From: Asticcacaulis currens
GTDB lineage: Bacteria > Pseudomonadota > Alphaproteobacteria > Caulobacterales > Caulobacteraceae
Direction of reading: 5' to 3'
NCBI RefSeq assembly: GCF_028550395.1
Contig: NZ_JAQQKW010000014.1
Coordinates: forward strand, 1-64,000
DNA length: 64,000 bases
The position numbers and the translations under genes are program-made. A model generated the notes under the pieces. That model saw nothing but the letters and a program-made list of their open reading frames with translations. It was not told the origin of the DNA and did no database searches. The first letter of the stretch is position 1. Every line of letters begins with the position of its first letter. Below, one piece after another: positions 1-8,612 of the stretch.

Positions 1-205
1 AGTGGGCTTCGCTTCCCCGGTCGGGGCATTGCATGGTTCAATGACGCATCCAAAGAACTCTGGAGCGCTCAATGAAAACTGAAGAGAATCAATGCCATAG
101 ACAACCCGTCATCGCCCACAGTTTCCCTCCAACACTGCGCGAACCTCCGCTCACCCTGTCCCCTTTAAGCCTCTGACCTGTTCGTTGGCTCTCCTGCGGG
201 AGGGT
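1..205. other. Left-edge region without a recognisable gene
   Basis: I see no convincing coding frame, RNA gene or repeat in these first bases. The open frames crossing the stretch lack a plausible start context and family resemblance. It could be the far upstream region of a gene outside the window, or untranslated sequence downstream of the minus-strand gene that ends at 246. Confidence 0.4.
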
Positions 206-240
206 AAAAAAAACCGGCCTGAGCGTTCTCAGACCGGTCT
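206..240 (-). terminator. Rho-independent terminator of the small membrane protein gene
   Basis: On the minus strand an 11-bp stem (arms 228-238 and 213-223, with one G-T pair) encloses the loop AACG and is followed by a run of T (plus-strand A tract at 206-212). It lies just after the stop codon of the gene at 246-491, so it ends that transcript. Confidence 0.85.
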
Positions 241-245
241 GATTT

Positions 246-491
246 TTAGTTCGTGGCCTTTTCGGCGTTGCGCTTGATGTTCTCGGCGGGGGGCTGATCG
301 CCCAGCTCATTGGCCGCCTTGTCCACGCCCTGCGGCAGGGCCTCTACGGCGTCGCCCAACCGCTCAGAGCCGCTGCGGTTGTCCTGCATCAGAAACACCG
401 CGCCGACCGCCAGCAGGGCGATCACCGCGACCCCAATCAGGATGAGAATGCTGTTCGTGCCCTTACCGGGGGCCGTTGTCGTGTTAGCCAT
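246..491 (-). CDS. Small single-pass membrane protein, function unknown
   Basis: An 81-residue protein. A short polar N-terminus (MANTTTAPGKG) precedes one hydrophobic segment at about residues 14-34 (ILILIGVAVIALLAVGAVFL), then a soluble tail rich in Asp, Glu, Asn and Ala. The likely topology is a single membrane anchor with the tail outside the cytoplasm. A ribosome binding site (GAGGAG-like on the minus strand, about 495-505) precedes the ATG, and a strong terminator follows directly, so it looks like a real monocistronic gene. I do not recognise the family. The short acidic tail resembles small stress-linked membrane proteins only in general character. Confidence 0.7.
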   Translation of the reverse strand: MANTTTAPGKGTNSILILIGVAVIALLAVGAVFLMQDNRSGSERLGDAVEALPQGVDKAANELGDQPPAENIKRNAEKATN

Positions 492-582
492 GGGATGCTC
501 CTCTGCGTCTTAGCTGATCCCAGAATAGGCACGTGAACGAAAGCGCTCAGCACGGATAACCGCGGTTGCGCGTAGGAAGGGC

Positions 583-610
583 ATAAAAAAACCGCCGGGG
601 TACCGGCGGT
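583..610 (-). terminator. Rho-independent terminator of the autotransporter gene
   Basis: On the minus strand, 8-bp perfect arms (603-610 and 591-598, ACCGCCGG / CCGGCGGT) enclose a 4-base loop and are followed by a T run (plus-strand A tract 585-590). It lies 25 bases past the stop codon of the gene at 635-3841. Confidence 0.85.
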
Positions 611-634
611 CTTTTCGATCCGATCTGAAACCCG

Positions 635-3600
635 TCAGAACTGGAAGCGGGCACGCAGCGACAGCGACACATTGTCGTAGGCGTCGTACTTTTCGTATTC
701 GGCTTCGATGCCGAAATAGCTGTATTCGTTCGAGGCCGCGATGCGGACACCGGCGATAGGCGCCCCGCCCTTGATATCGCCGCCCTTGAGGGTAAAGGGC
801 GTGGCCGTGCCAAAGCGCGCGACCGTATCGGCGATTTCAGCCGAGAAGTTGTTGCGGTAACCGACCCACACTTCCGGGCGGAAGAGGGCGGTCTTGTTCG
901 AGCGTCCGATATTCAGCAGGGCCGTCCCGCTGAAGATATGACCCGTGCGCTCATCGACCGACAGGTCGAAGGCCGTGCCGCCACCGGTCTCGGTGTGGGC
1001 ATCTTCCTTCAGGCCGTAATAGTCGGCACTGACCATCGGGGTCAGGCTGAGCCAGCCCGCATCGACGCTGTAGGAGGCCCCGACGCTGCCCGAATAGCTG
1101 ACGCCCTTCCACTTGGCGGTCGAACTGGCGATGAAGGACGGTTCCAGTATCTGACGCTTGGAGTCGAAGTGGGCGTAGCCGACGCCCCCGCGCACCCAGC
1201 TCTTGAGACCCGAACCGGTGTCCATGCGCCAGTAGAGGCCCACGGACAGGTCGGTCGAGCTGAGGTCTTCGTCCGGCGCGCCCAGCGTGCCCTTGGGGTT
1301 GGCCGCGGTATAGGCGAGATAAAGACCCGCCGCCTGGGTGGAGGTGATGCCGCGTTCGACGCCGCCGGCAAAGGCAAAGCCGGTCGAATCAAAGCCCGTG
1401 GCCTCACCGCGATCGCGGTTGATCTGATAGCCGTATTCCTGCGCCCAGTACTGGTTCACACCGGCCTGCGGGATAATGGACTGGCTGGCCATGGTGCGCG
1501 ACAGGCCGTCATTGCTCTTCGACAGGGTCAGGAGGGTTTCACCGGAATAGTCGGGCAGGAAGGACAGATAGGCCTTGTTGAAGCCATCGGCGCTTGTCGG
1601 GTCGAGCAGGGCGCGGGTCGCTCCCGTATTGCCCTGAGCCGCTGTCAGAACGGCGTCGAAGGCCGCGAACTCATTGGGCGACAGAGTGGTTTCGCTCTGG
1701 GTGCGCAGACGCACGTCGGCATAAAGCGCCGTATTGCCCGTATTGGTCGAAAGGGCCGCCTTATACAGGTAGGGGATATTGCTATCCAGGCTGGCCGTGT
1801 CGAGCGTCCCCAGTGTGATGTTGGAGGCGGTTATCAGCGTGTAGCGCGTCGTCGGCTTGACGATGCTGGACATGCCGATCTGCACCTTGGCCCCGGTTTC
1901 GAACACGGCGGCCCCCGACGCGACGATGATGGGGGTGGTCGGATTGGCCGTGTCCGGCACGAAGCGCAGCACGCCATCCTTGCGCACATTCACCGTCGTG
2001 GCATTGAGCTTTGAACCGGCGTCGAGGTTGAGGGCGCCCTTGACGATGTCGATCGACACCGTGCCGGCCCCCGTCATCTTGCCGGCGACGATACCGTTGG
2101 TGGTGATGCTCAGGCTGTTGCTGCCAGCACCGAAGTCGATATTGCCGACCACAAAGCCGCCATTGATATTGACCGCATCATTACCTGAGCCGAGACGGAT
2201 ATCGCCGGTGATGACCGGGGCCACCGCCGTGGCATCGTCCGGCTTCAGATTGGTCTGGGTGAGGGTAACGCCAGCCGTATTGCCGCTCAGGTCGATGGCC
2301 ACGGCGCGGTTGCTGGTGGCGTCCACCACGCCGTCGCCATCATCATCCGTGCGGGTGAGGGTGGCGGAGATGCTGCCGGTATTGGTCAGGCGCACCAGCG
2401 TGTTCGAACCGTCGAAAATAGCCGTGGCGTTGGATTTGGAGCCCGTCGCTGCGGCACTGACCGTGCCGCTGACGTTGATTTCCGGCACCTGCGCCCCGGA
2501 AGCGATATAGACCGCATAGCCGGTTTCGTTCTTGGTGGACGAATTGGCGGCGCGCACGGTGCCGCCAACATTGAACTTGTTGGCGATCGTTCCGGACAAA
2601 AGATTGACCGTCCGCACCCCGGCCAGATAGGAGGTGGCCGACACCGTGCCGTTGACGAGGATGCCGTTTTCGAACGTCACAGTGCGACCGAGGCCGCCCG
2701 TTTCAATCGCCTTGGCCACCACACCTTCGAACACGCCGGACGAGGCGATGTTGCCGCGCACGACCAGACCGAAAGTCTGGTTCTTGTAGGTGTCGGTCGC
2801 TGTGGAGGCGATCGAGATGGCGTTGATGGTGATGTCCTGCGTGGCCGAGCCGACCTTCAGGGCTGCCGCGCCGCCATATTGCGACAGGCTGGCGGCACCG
2901 TCATCCGTATCCAGGACGCCGTTGCCGTCTTCATCATTGTTCTGTTCGGCCGCGGGCTTGGTCGAATCGGTGTTGGCGATAGTCGATTGCAGTAGAATGC
3001 CTTTGGTGACATTGCCGGAAATATTGACCAGCGGACCGGCCTGCAGCTTGTCTTCGGCCTGAAGTTTGTCCAGCGTCGTCTTGTCTGCCACCGTCGTCAG
3101 GCGATAGCCCGTTCCGGCGATACTTCCGTCCAAAATGAGCGCCCCGGTCAGGTTGCTGCCGAGGTTCAGCGCCGTGGCATTCTCGCCCTGAACCGTGGTC
3201 GCGCCGCCGATAACGATATTGCCGGTGACGCCGCCCTCAAACGAATAGGCGCGGGCATTGGTGCCCACGACGGTCACGGTGCTGTCGGAATTGAAATTCC
3301 CCGTCAGGGCGTTTTCGAAGCGCACGCCGTAGGAATTATTGCCTTCGACCTGAATCGCGCTGCCCGAAGCGAGGCTGACATTGCCGACAAACGGCGTGGT
3401 ACCGACCGAGCGGATGCCGTAACGGCGCTCGCCCTTGGCGAACGGGCCGTCCGTAATGCCGTCGGCCGGCGAGTCGGTGTCGGTAGGGGTGTAGTCGTCA
3501 GTGACCGTGATCTTGCCGGAGAGGGTCAGGCCACTGGTGCGACCGCCGTCTATATAGATACCCGTCGCGTCATCGCCCGAAGACGACATGTCGATCGCAC

Positions 3601-3841
3601 CGACGACATTCACCTTGTTGTTCGAATCGACCGTGATGGCGCGGGCCCCTGCCGTCTTCAGCGTGATGGTTCCGCCCGTATCCAGCTTGATATCGTCCGC
3701 CGTGCCCGTCGAGGTCGCCGTTGAGGTCTTAACGGCCGTCGTGGTCGCGGTGTTGATAACGGTTTCGGCCTGTACCGCGCCGGCGGCGAGGCCCATGACC
3801 AGACCGATGGCGGTGGCGTTGAAAAGGTGAGATTTGCGCAT
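635..3841 (-). CDS. Autotransporter (type V secretion) with C-terminal beta-barrel
   Basis: A 1068-residue surface protein. It has a Sec signal peptide (hydrophobic core about residues 10-25, cleavage after AVQA), then a passenger of about 700 residues rich in Gly, Ala, Thr, Ser, Asn and Val with repeating NI-x-G and short beta-strand phrases typical of a right-handed beta-helix. The last ~280 residues look like an autotransporter beta-domain, with alternating aromatic strands and a terminal ARFQF ending in Phe, the outer-membrane insertion signature. Two Asp-rich stretches (ORF residues near 300 and 500; DDDGDGVVD and DEDGNGVLD) resemble thrombospondin-3/EF-hand-like calcium loops. It is monocistronic with its own terminator. 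The target of the passenger (adhesion, aggregation or an enzyme) cannot be read from the sequence, as I see no catalytic motif. Confidence 0.85.
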   Translation of the reverse strand: MRKSHLFNATAIGLVMGLAAGAVQAETVINTATTTAVKTSTATSTGTADDIKLDTGGTITLKTAGARAITVDSNNKVNVVGAIDMSSSGDDATGIYIDGGRTSGLTLSGKITVTDDYTPTDTDSPADGITDGPFAKGERRYGIRSVGTTPFVGNVSLASGSAIQVEGNNSYGVRFENALTGNFNSDSTVTVVGTNARAYSFEGGVTGNIVIGGATTVQGENATALNLGSNLTGALILDGSIAGTGYRLTTVADKTTLDKLQAEDKLQAGPLVNISGNVTKGILLQSTIANTDSTKPAAEQNNDEDGNGVLDTDDGAASLSQYGGAAALKVGSATQDITINAISIASTATDTYKNQTFGLVVRGNIASSGVFEGVVAKAIETGGLGRTVTFENGILVNGTVSATSYLAGVRTVNLLSGTIANKFNVGGTVRAANSSTKNETGYAVYIASGAQVPEINVSGTVSAAATGSKSNATAIFDGSNTLVRLTNTGSISATLTRTDDDGDGVVDATSNRAVAIDLSGNTAGVTLTQTNLKPDDATAVAPVITGDIRLGSGNDAVNINGGFVVGNIDFGAGSNSLSITTNGIVAGKMTGAGTVSIDIVKGALNLDAGSKLNATTVNVRKDGVLRFVPDTANPTTPIIVASGAAVFETGAKVQIGMSSIVKPTTRYTLITASNITLGTLDTASLDSNIPYLYKAALSTNTGNTALYADVRLRTQSETTLSPNEFAAFDAVLTAAQGNTGATRALLDPTSADGFNKAYLSFLPDYSGETLLTLSKSNDGLSRTMASQSIIPQAGVNQYWAQEYGYQINRDRGEATGFDSTGFAFAGGVERGITSTQAAGLYLAYTAANPKGTLGAPDEDLSSTDLSVGLYWRMDTGSGLKSWVRGGVGYAHFDSKRQILEPSFIASSTAKWKGVSYSGSVGASYSVDAGWLSLTPMVSADYYGLKEDAHTETGGGTAFDLSVDERTGHIFSGTALLNIGRSNKTALFRPEVWVGYRNNFSAEIADTVARFGTATPFTLKGGDIKGGAPIAGVRIAASNEYSYFGIEAEYEKYDAYDNVSLSLRARFQF

Positions 3842-4115
3842 AGTTTCGCTTTCGCTCGTCGATGTAAATTCTCAGACAGAACAACGCGTCGCGTCATGCA
3901 ATGGCGCGCCTGCCCCCAAGGAAACACAATATGGGCGGTATTTTCCGCCTTTGGCCAGTGGCGACTCTTCGGGACGAATATGGGCTATTCTATGTCATCA
4001 TGGACATGCCGAGGCCCGTATGTGTCGTTTGCGTCAACCCTGTTTCGTCACAGACATACACGCGGACACACAGATTTGCCTAATGCAAACTTTGCGCGAA
4101 GATGAATTTAGCTGA
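3842..4115. other. Upstream region of the autotransporter gene, no gene seen
   Basis: About 270 bases between the autotransporter start and the tRNA-Asp terminator. It is less G+C rich than the surrounding genes and must hold the autotransporter promoter on the minus strand. I could not fix convincing -35/-10 elements. The short open frames on the plus strand overlap one another in different frames and have no coding character. Confidence 0.5.
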
Positions 4116-4160
4116 GAGAAAAAGAAAGGATATGCGGGGCCACCTGAGAGAGCGTATCCT
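4116..4160 (-). terminator. Probable terminator of the tRNA-Asp pair
   Basis: On the minus strand, arms 4152-4160 and 4127-4135 (AGGATACGC against GCATATCCT, with one wobble) form a 9-bp stem with a long loop. They are followed by a T-rich run (TTCTTTTTC) that is the complement of 4116-4126. It lies just after the last tRNA. Confidence 0.6.
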
Positions 4161-4165
4161 CTAGG

Positions 4166-4242
4166 TGGCGCGAGTGACGGGGCTCGAACCCGCGACCTTC
4201 GGCGTGACAGGCCGACACTCTAACCAACTGAGCTACACCCGC
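4166..4242 (-). tRNA. tRNA-Asp (GTC), copy 2
   Basis: A 77-base cloverleaf on the minus strand. The acceptor stem GCGGGTG pairs with CACTCGC, the anticodon loop is CTGTCAC with anticodon GTC, the T-loop is GTTCGAA, and the discriminator is G followed by an encoded CCA at 4166-4168. It is identical in sequence to the copy at 4303-4379, 60 bases upstream on the same strand, so the two are probably co-transcribed. Confidence 0.97.
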
Positions 4243-4302
4243 ATTCCTGTTCGGGCGACGACGTTTCGGGATGCGAAGGCCACCGGCTTGCGTTACAAGG
4301 GG

Positions 4303-4379
4303 TGGCGCGAGTGACGGGGCTCGAACCCGCGACCTTCGGCGTGACAGGCCGACACTCTAACCAACTGAGCTACACCCGC
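4303..4379 (-). tRNA. tRNA-Asp (GTC), copy 1
   Basis: A 77-base tRNA gene identical to the one at 4166-4242, with anticodon GTC and an encoded CCA at 4303-4305. It is promoter-proximal: a TTGACA...TATCAA promoter lies about 60-85 bases upstream on the minus strand. Confidence 0.97.
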
Positions 4380-4423
4380 ATCCATATATTGTCGTCCTCT
4401 GCGTCCGGACATATGCCCGTTCG

Positions 4424-4464
4424 AAGAGGTGCGCTTGATAGTGCGGGGCGGCCTGCGGTGTCAA
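4424..4464 (-). promoter_or_regulatory. Promoter of the tRNA-Asp genes
   Basis: Read on the minus strand: a -35 TTGACA (4459-4464), an 18-base spacer and a -10 TATCAA (4435-4440). This is followed by AGCGCACCTCTT, ending at 4424. The 18-base block CTATCAAGCGCACCTCTT is found unchanged in the tRNA-Glu promoter at 29095-29112, which strongly supports the assignment. Confidence 0.75.
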
Positions 4465-4596
4465 GCGACATATTGCGTAAAACCGTCAAAAAGCCATTTG
4501 GCTGTGGAAGACAGGGGAGGGGATGAGAACGATTTTCAAATGCAGAAATTTTGGCGACATTTTTGGCATTTCCCCCGATTTTAGGCTTTTGAGTGT

Positions 4597-4625
4597 TTGA
4601 AGCGCGGCGCGAGGTGGTCTAATAG
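4597..4625 (+). promoter_or_regulatory. Candidate promoter of the nuo operon
   Basis: TTGAAG (4597-4602), a 17-base spacer and TAATAG (4620-4625) lie about 75 bases before the nuoA ATG. The match to the housekeeping consensus is moderate. No other good candidate was seen between the tRNA promoter and nuoA. Confidence 0.4.
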
Positions 4626-4700
4626 GCTCAGTTGAGTCTGTCCCCCGAACCTTTTGCGGTGCACCATTGGCGGGGCAGAGCCAAAAAGTGGGATCGTACA

Positions 4701-5078
4701 ATGGAAGCCCTCCTTATAAAGTATCTGCCGATTGTGATTTTCTTCGGCATCGCCCTCGTCCTTGGGCTGGGGTTCATCATCGCGGCGCTGGTTCTGGCGC
4801 CCAAGGCCCCCGACACCGAAAAGCTTTCGGCTTACGAATGCGGTTTCAATGCTTTCGACAGCGCGCGTCAGAAGTTTGACGTGCGCTTCTATCTCGTCTC
4901 GATCCTCTTCATCATCTTCGACCTCGAAGTGGCCTTCCTCTTCCCTTGGGCGGTGTCGATGTTCGATCTGCCGCAGGCGGGTATGCAGTTTGCCTTCTGG
5001 TCGATGATGGTCTTTCTGGGCGTCCTGACGGTCGGCTTTATCTATGAGTGGAACAAAGGAGCCCTGGAATGGGAGTAA
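4701..5078 (+). CDS. nuoA: NADH-quinone oxidoreductase subunit A
   Basis: A 125-residue inner-membrane subunit of complex I (mitochondrial ND3 homologue), part of the junction between the hydrophilic arm and the membrane arm. Three membrane segments are visible, at about residues 8-31, 62-82 and 91-112. The conserved loop with [16 protein letters not shown] carries the cysteine that is exposed in the active/deactive transition of the mitochondrial enzyme. I chose the ATG at 4701 because it gives the usual NuoA start; an upstream in-frame TTG at 4632 would add 23 residues without family resemblance. The stop overlaps the nuoB start by ten bases. It is the first gene of the nuo operon. Confidence 0.95.
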   Translation: MEALLIKYLPIVIFFGIALVLGLGFIIAALVLAPKAPDTEKLSAYECGFNAFDSARQKFDVRFYLVSILFIIFDLEVAFLFPWAVSMFDLPQAGMQFAFWSMMVFLGVLTVGFIYEWNKGALEWE

Positions 5079-5629
5079 TCATTCCTGCCGGTCAGGCTGG
5101 CCGCACTACGGTTGAGGGCTACGATCCCAAGGTCCACGACAAATTCTTTGAGGCCGTGTCCTCGGAACTGAACGAAAAGGGCTTCCTTGTCGCCTCGGCG
5201 GATGATGTCATCACCTGGGCGCGCACCGGCTCGCTGATGTGGATGACCTTCGGTCTGGCCTGCTGCGCCGTGGAAATGATGCAGGCCTCGATGCCGCGTT
5301 ATGACATGGAGCGCTTCGGCATGGCCCCGCGCGCCTCACCGCGTCAGTCGGACCTGATGATCGTCGCCGGCACCCTGACCAACAAGATGGCGCCGGCCCT
5401 GCGCAAGGTCTATGACCAGATGCCCGATCCGCGCTACGTCCTGTCGATGGGCTCATGCGCCAATGGGGGTGGTTATTACCACTATTCCTACAGCGTCGTG
5501 CGCGGTTGCGACCGCATCGTGCCGGTGGATGTCTATGTGCCGGGCTGCCCGCCGTCGGCTGAAGCGTTGCTCTACGGTCTTCTTCAGCTTCAGAAGAAGA
5601 TCCGCCGCAACGGCACGATCCGCCGCTAA
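5069..5629 (+). CDS. nuoB: NADH-quinone oxidoreductase subunit B
   Basis: A 186-residue peripheral-arm subunit that holds the terminal [4Fe-4S] cluster N2, the direct electron donor to ubiquinone. The ligand pattern is present: adjacent C65-C66 (LACCAVEMM), C130 in [10 protein letters not shown] and C160 in YVPGCPPS. The start at 5069 is preceded by AAAGGAG at good spacing and overlaps the nuoA stop; a GTG seven codons upstream is less likely. NuoB packs against NuoD to form the quinone pocket, and nuoC and nuoD follow directly. Confidence 0.97.
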   Translation: MGVIIPAGQAGRTTVEGYDPKVHDKFFEAVSSELNEKGFLVASADDVITWARTGSLMWMTFGLACCAVEMMQASMPRYDMERFGMAPRASPRQSDLMIVAGTLTNKMAPALRKVYDQMPDPRYVLSMGSCANGGGYYHYSYSVVRGCDRIVPVDVYVPGCPPSAEALLYGLLQLQKKIRRNGTIRR

Positions 5630-5644
5630 GAGGGATTTCACGCC

Positions 5645-6259
5645 ATGTCTGAAGAAAAATTCCTCAAGATCGCCGAGCAGGCCCGCGCCGACTTCAAGGA
5701 AGCGCTGATCGACGTCATCCACGCCTTTGGCGAACTGACCCTGGTGGTGGAGCGTGAGCGTATCGTCGAGGTGCTGAGCAAACTGCGCGCCGAACCCTAT
5801 CGCTTTCATCAGCTCATTGACCTGTGCGGGGCCGACTATCCGAAGCGCGAGCGCCGTTTCGACGTCGTCTATCACCTTCTGTCGCTGACGCAGAACCTGC
5901 GCTTGCGCGTCAAGGTGATGACCGACGAAACCGTCCCCGTTCCGACCGTGCGCAGCGTCTATCCGAACGCCGACTGGTACGAGCGCGAAGCCTTCGACAT
6001 GTACGGTATGCTGTTTTCGGGTCAGCCGGACCTGCGCCGCATCCTGACTGACTATGGCTTCTCCGGTCATCCGCTGCGCAAAGACTTCCCGATGACGGGG
6101 CATGTCGAAGTGCGCTATGACGAAGAGCAGAAGCGCGTCGTGTACGAACCGGTCAAGCTGGTTCAGGAATTCCGTCGTTTCGACTTCCTGTCGCCATGGG
6201 AAGGGGCCTCCTACGTCCTTCCGGGCGATGAGAAGGCTGCCAATCCGAACAAGGCGTAA
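5645..6259 (+). CDS. nuoC: NADH-quinone oxidoreductase subunit C
   Basis: A 204-residue peripheral-arm subunit (30-kDa mitochondrial type). The family signature is seen around residues 115-145 ([19 protein letters not shown], then [19 protein letters not shown]). It carries no cofactor and helps form the quinone module with NuoB and NuoD. It is separate from NuoD here, unlike the fused NuoCD of enterobacteria, which fits the alphaproteobacterial arrangement. A GAGGGA ribosome binding site lies a few bases before the ATG. Confidence 0.96.
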   Translation: MSEEKFLKIAEQARADFKEALIDVIHAFGELTLVVERERIVEVLSKLRAEPYRFHQLIDLCGADYPKRERRFDVVYHLLSLTQNLRLRVKVMTDETVPVPTVRSVYPNADWYEREAFDMYGMLFSGQPDLRRILTDYGFSGHPLRKDFPMTGHVEVRYDEEQKRVVYEPVKLVQEFRRFDFLSPWEGASYVLPGDEKAANPNKA

Positions 6260-6268
6260 AGGGTTATC

Positions 6269-7528
6269 ATGGCTGAAGACATCAAAACCCCGCTGTCCTC
6301 CTTTGTTGATCCCCGCACCGGGGCCTTCGAAGAGGTCGAGGCACGCGCCAGTTTCGACGACCGTAAGTTCACCATCAATTTCGGCCCGCAACACCCGGCG
6401 GCCCACGGCGTTCTGCGTCTGGTGCTCGACCTTGACGGGGAAATCGTCGAGCGCGTCGATCCGCATATCGGCCTGCTGCACCGCGGCACCGAAAAGCTGA
6501 TGGAATACCGCACCTATCTGCAGAACACGCCCTATTTCGACCGCCTCGACTACGTGGCGCCGATGAATCAGGAGCACGCCTTCTGCCTGGCGATCGAGCG
6601 CCTGCTGGGCCTCGAAGTGCCCAAGCGCGCGCAACTGATCCGCGTCCTGTTCTCGGAAATCGGCCGTATCCTGTCGCACCTTCTGAATATCACCACTCAG
6701 GCCATGGACGTCGGCGCCCTGACGCCGCCGCTATGGGGCTTTGAGGAGCGCGAGAAGCTGATGGTGTTCTACGAGCGCGCCTGCGGGGCGCGTTTGCACG
6801 CCAACTACTTCCGTCCGGGCGGCGTCCATCAGGACCTGACGCCGGAGCTGATCGACGATATCGAGCAATGGTGCAAGGCGTTCCCGAGCGCCCTGGCCGA
6901 TATCGAGTCGCTGGTCACGGAAAACCGCATCTTCAAGCAGCGCAATGTCGATATCGGCGTGGTCAGCAAGCAGGAGGCCTATGACTGGGGCTTTACCGGC
7001 GTCATGATCCGCGGTTCGGGCATCGAGTGGGACCTGCGCAAGTCGCAGCCCTATGAATGCTATGACGAACTCGACTTCGATATCGTCATCGGCAAGAACG
7101 GCGACTGCTGGGATCGTTACCTCTGCCGCGTCGAAGAGATGCGTCAGGCCGTGAAGATCATGGAACAGTGCGTGCAGAAGCTGCGCGTCACCGGCGGCGA
7201 AGTGCTGGCCACCGACCACAAGGTCACGCCGCCGCGCCGCGCCGACATGAAAAATTCGATGGAAGCCCTCATCCATCACTTCAAGCTTTACACCGAAGGC
7301 TTCAAGACCCCGCCGGGCGAAGTCTATGCCGCCGTCGAAGCGCCTAAGGGTGAGTTCGGCGTCTATCTGGTGTCGGACGGCTCCAACAAACCGTACCGCT
7401 GCAAGATCCGCGCGCCGGGCTTTGCCCACCTTCAGGCGATGGACTGGATGAACCGGGGCCACCTGCTGGCCGACGTGTCGGCCATCCTCGGTTCGCTTGA
7501 CATCGTGTTCGGGGAAGTGGACCGCTGA
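6269..7528 (+). CDS. nuoD: NADH-quinone oxidoreductase subunit D
   Basis: A 419-residue 49-kDa-type subunit, related to the large subunit of [NiFe] hydrogenases but without the metal cysteines. Conserved features are [21 protein letters not shown] near residue 35 (the quinone-site His), [12 protein letters not shown], and the C-terminal [19 protein letters not shown] ending on Arg as in the family. It forms most of the ubiquinone head-group pocket together with NuoB. Its stop codon overlaps the ATG of the next gene (TGATG at 7526-7530), so the following small membrane protein is translationally coupled to it. Confidence 0.97.
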   Translation: MAEDIKTPLSSFVDPRTGAFEEVEARASFDDRKFTINFGPQHPAAHGVLRLVLDLDGEIVERVDPHIGLLHRGTEKLMEYRTYLQNTPYFDRLDYVAPMNQEHAFCLAIERLLGLEVPKRAQLIRVLFSEIGRILSHLLNITTQAMDVGALTPPLWGFEEREKLMVFYERACGARLHANYFRPGGVHQDLTPELIDDIEQWCKAFPSALADIESLVTENRIFKQRNVDIGVVSKQEAYDWGFTGVMIRGSGIEWDLRKSQPYECYDELDFDIVIGKNGDCWDRYLCRVEEMRQAVKIMEQCVQKLRVTGGEVLATDHKVTPPRRADMKNSMEALIHHFKLYTEGFKTPPGEVYAAVEAPKGEFGVYLVSDGSNKPYRCKIRAPGFAHLQAMDWMNRGHLLADVSAILGSLDIVFGEVDR

Positions 7529-7896
7529 TGCAGGGCTTTCAACTCCAAACCTGGCAATCCTTCCTGCTCGTCTTCGTCTTTCTGGCGGTGGCGCTGGGCC
7601 TGCGTTTCTGGCTGGCCAAGGCCGCCTGGGGCTTTCACCCCGGCGGCGCGCGGGGCTATTTGCAGGATCTGGTGCTGGAAACCGTCATATCCTACGCGCC
7701 CATGCTGCTGATCATTTTCGGCGTCAAAATCTATATCGACGTCAATCCGCAGTATGCGCAATCGCCCATGGTGTTCGCGTCCATAGCCATTGCCATCGTG
7801 TCCATGATGCTGGCGCGACGCATCCCGCCGGTCAAGGCGGCGAGCGAGCGCATGATGAAGGCGCGCAACGACCGCTGGGAGGCTCTGAAACAATGA
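7528..7896 (+). CDS. Uncharacterised three-helix membrane protein inside the nuo operon
   Basis: A 122-residue protein that is not one of the 14 core complex I subunits. Three hydrophobic segments are visible, at about residues 10-30, 52-72 and 78-95. A Gly-rich loop (HPGGARGY) follows the first, and a basic C-terminal tail (KAASERMMKARNDRWEALKQ) probably faces the cytoplasm. The start overlaps the nuoD stop and the gene ends 48 bases before nuoE, so it is certainly part of the operon. I do not recognise a family. It could be an assembly factor or a lineage-specific accessory subunit; that is inferred from position alone. Confidence 0.85.
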   Translation: MQGFQLQTWQSFLLVFVFLAVALGLRFWLAKAAWGFHPGGARGYLQDLVLETVISYAPMLLIIFGVKIYIDVNPQYAQSPMVFASIAIAIVSMMLARRIPPVKAASERMMKARNDRWEALKQ

Positions 7897-7943
7897 GCCT
7901 TTTCGCTTATAATCCTATCGTATCCCAGATGAGAGAGGCCTGA
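7893..7943 (+). CDS. Possible 16-codon coupling ORF between two nuo-operon genes
   Basis: An ATG overlaps the stop of the preceding gene (ATGA at 7893-7896) and opens a 16-codon frame (MSLFAYNPIVSQMREA) that ends in TGA one base before the nuoE ATG. It fills the whole gap between the genes. It may carry ribosomes across to nuoE or may be chance. No family evidence is possible at this length. Confidence 0.3.
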   Translation: MSLFAYNPIVSQMREA

Positions 7944-7944
7944 G

Positions 7945-8610
7945 ATGTCCGTTCGCCGTCTCGCCGCCGTTCAGCCGGATAGCTTTGCGTTCAAGCCGGA
8001 AACGCTTGAAAAGGCTAACTGGTGGATTGCCAAGTATCCTGAAAACCGTCGCCAGTCGGCGGTCATCCCCATCCTGTGGCTGATCCAGAAGCAGGAGGGC
8101 TGGGTGTCGGAACCCGCCATCGCCGTCGTCGCCGAAATGCTGGGCATGGCGCGCATCCGCGTTTACGAAGTGGCCACCTTCTACACCATGTTCATGCTGG
8201 AGCCGGTGGGCTCGGCGGCGCTGATTCAGGTGTGCGGCACGACGCCGTGCCAGCTGCGCGGCTCTGAGGCCCTGATGAAGGTGTGCAAGGACAAGATCGG
8301 CCCGAAGGACAAGCTGTCGGCCGATGGCAAGTTCTACTGGCAGGAGGTCGAATGCCTCGGGGCCTGCACCAATGCGCCGATGGCGCAGATCAACGACTAT
8401 TTCTACGAGGACCTGACGCCGGACAATCTGGCCCAGATCATCGACGATTTCGCGGCGGGCAAGACGCCGAAGACCGGCCCGTACAATGGCCGCTTCACGT
8501 CCGAACCGCTGGGTGGCGCAACCACGCTGAAAGACCCGTCGCTCTATGACGGTTCGGCGGCCAGGCCGGTCAAAATCCCCAATGCTCCGGAAGCAGAGGT
8601 CAAGGCGTAA
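7945..8610 (+). CDS. nuoE: NADH-quinone oxidoreductase subunit E
   Basis: A 221-residue 24-kDa-type subunit of the NADH dehydrogenase module. A helical N-terminal part is followed by a thioredoxin-like [2Fe-2S] domain (cluster N1a) with ligands C97 and C102 (VCGTTPCQL) and C137 and C141 ([10 protein letters not shown]). About 45 residues beyond the usual core, rich in Pro and Lys ([20 protein letters not shown]), extend the C-terminus, as is common in alphaproteobacteria. It sits two bases before nuoF, its partner. Confidence 0.96.
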   Translation: MSVRRLAAVQPDSFAFKPETLEKANWWIAKYPENRRQSAVIPILWLIQKQEGWVSEPAIAVVAEMLGMARIRVYEVATFYTMFMLEPVGSAALIQVCGTTPCQLRGSEALMKVCKDKIGPKDKLSADGKFYWQEVECLGACTNAPMAQINDYFYEDLTPDNLAQIIDDFAAGKTPKTGPYNGRFTSEPLGGATTLKDPSLYDGSAARPVKIPNAPEAEVKA

Positions 8611-8612
8611 TC

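Noticed and set aside
938-2014. Long open frame opposite the autotransporter gene
   Set aside because: It is antisense to a gene with clear signal peptide, barrel and terminator; its protein is low-complexity Arg/Gly/Ala-rich with no family features, as expected from G+C-rich codon shadows.
4302-4526. Protein-like frame starting MARVTGLEPATFGVTGRHSN over the tRNA-Asp gene
   Set aside because: This is the well-known false translation of a tRNA gene on the opposite strand.
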